A stretch of DNA of 5,045 nucleotides, from NCBI GenBank assembly GCA_947589145.1, contig CANQCB010000091.1, positions 1 to 5,045 of the forward strand, in the 5' to 3' direction. Positions 4,786 to 5,045 of the stretch are shown piece by piece. Each line of letters opens with the position of its first letter. Positions within the stretch are counted from its first letter, which is position 1. Position numbers and translations under genes: made by a program. The notes beneath the pieces are model-generated. The model was not told the DNA's origin and did no database searches. It saw only the letters and a program-made list of their open reading frames with translations. This stretch comes from an uncultured Clostridia bacterium. Its GTDB lineage: Bacteria > Bacillota > Clostridia > Christensenellales > Pumilibacteraceae.

Positions 4786-5045
4786 ATGAATATTGACGAA
4801 AAGGAGATTGTCGCCCGACTTATTTCGGTGGAAAGGAAACTCGAAGAGGCGAGGCGCAATAACAGAATAGATCACTATAACGAGCCGCCGCTCGTTCACA
4901 AAAAGCAACTTGCATTTCATAAATGCCAAAAACGCAACCGTTGGGTATTCGGCGGCAATCGAAGCGGAAAGACCGAGTGCGGCGCGGTGGAAACGGTATG
5001 GCGGGCGCGCGGCATTCACCCATATCGCGAAAACAAACCGACGGA
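4786..5045 (+). CDS. Phage terminase large subunit, N-terminal part
   Basis: This gene runs off the right edge; 86 codons are visible. The large terminase is the ATPase-nuclease motor that cuts and packages phage DNA into proheads. The key evidence is the sequence KKQLAFHKC, then NRWVF and the Walker A motif GGNRSGKTE at residues 56-64, with Lys62 and Thr63 as the nucleotide-binding pair. Walker B and the nuclease domain would lie beyond the window. The first 30 residues form a charged helix. ATG 4786 is chosen because a weak GGA lies 7 nt upstream; ATG 4780 has no spacing for a ribosome site, and TTG 4750 lacks one. The weak start fits translation at a low level or coupling from an unseen leader. 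The frame stays open upstream to 4495, but this part is antisense to the SH3b-like gene. Confidence 0.8.
   Translation, partial: MNIDEKEIVARLISVERKLEEARRNNRIDHYNEPPLVHKKQLAFHKCQKRNRWVFGGNRSGKTECGAVETVWRARGIHPYRENKPT

Noticed and set aside
4121..4789. Plus-strand 222-aa ORF
   Set aside because: Antisense to the SH3b-like gene, whose signal peptide, stalk and membrane anchor form a coherent protein.

Overview
The window most likely comes from a gut-type Bacillota (Clostridia-like) bacterium or its prophage. The evidence is Gram-positive Shine-Dalgarno sites (AGGAGG, GGAGGT), two consecutive lipoproteins with short Lys-rich signal peptides and Pro-rich linkers after the lipobox, an InlB-type B-repeat, and a terminase N-terminus of a type I associate with Clostridia phages. 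The family or genus cannot be fixed from this sequence alone.

Layout. Positions 1-538 hold no convincing gene. They contain small hairpins, a very G-rich and C-poor stretch with a weak 22-bp periodicity, and a promoter just before the first gene. Positions 539-3369 are a two-gene operon of secreted lipoproteins, 14 nt apart: an SGNH/GDSL-type hydrolase (310 aa) and a 627-aa protein with one InlB B-repeat followed by four tandem ~125-residue repeats. The operon ends at a clear rho-independent terminator (3386-3421). The likely theme is an outward-facing esterase/deacetylase made together with a repetitive binding or adhesion protein; the substrate is unknown.

Positions 3422-5045 look phage-derived. 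A regulatory stretch with A-tracts, a perfect 8-bp inverted repeat and an extended -10 precedes a 139-aa helix-turn-helix protein (sigma-region-4-like late regulator, or possibly a small terminase). The right edge carries the first 86 codons of a terminase large subunit with a Walker A motif. Between them, on the opposite strand, is a 233-aa surface protein with a signal peptide, two SH3b-like domains, an acidic Pro-rich stalk, a C-terminal membrane helix and a Lys tail. It breaks the usual regulator-terminase order and is the best candidate for phage-carried cargo.

Points most worth a second look: a run of nine C directly after the lipobox Cys codon of the repeat lipoprotein, where gain or loss of one C stops translation within about a dozen codons; a recent in-frame 375-bp duplication in the same gene; the antisense SH3b membrane protein inside the packaging region and its apparently leaderless start; and the 22-bp periodic spacer upstream.
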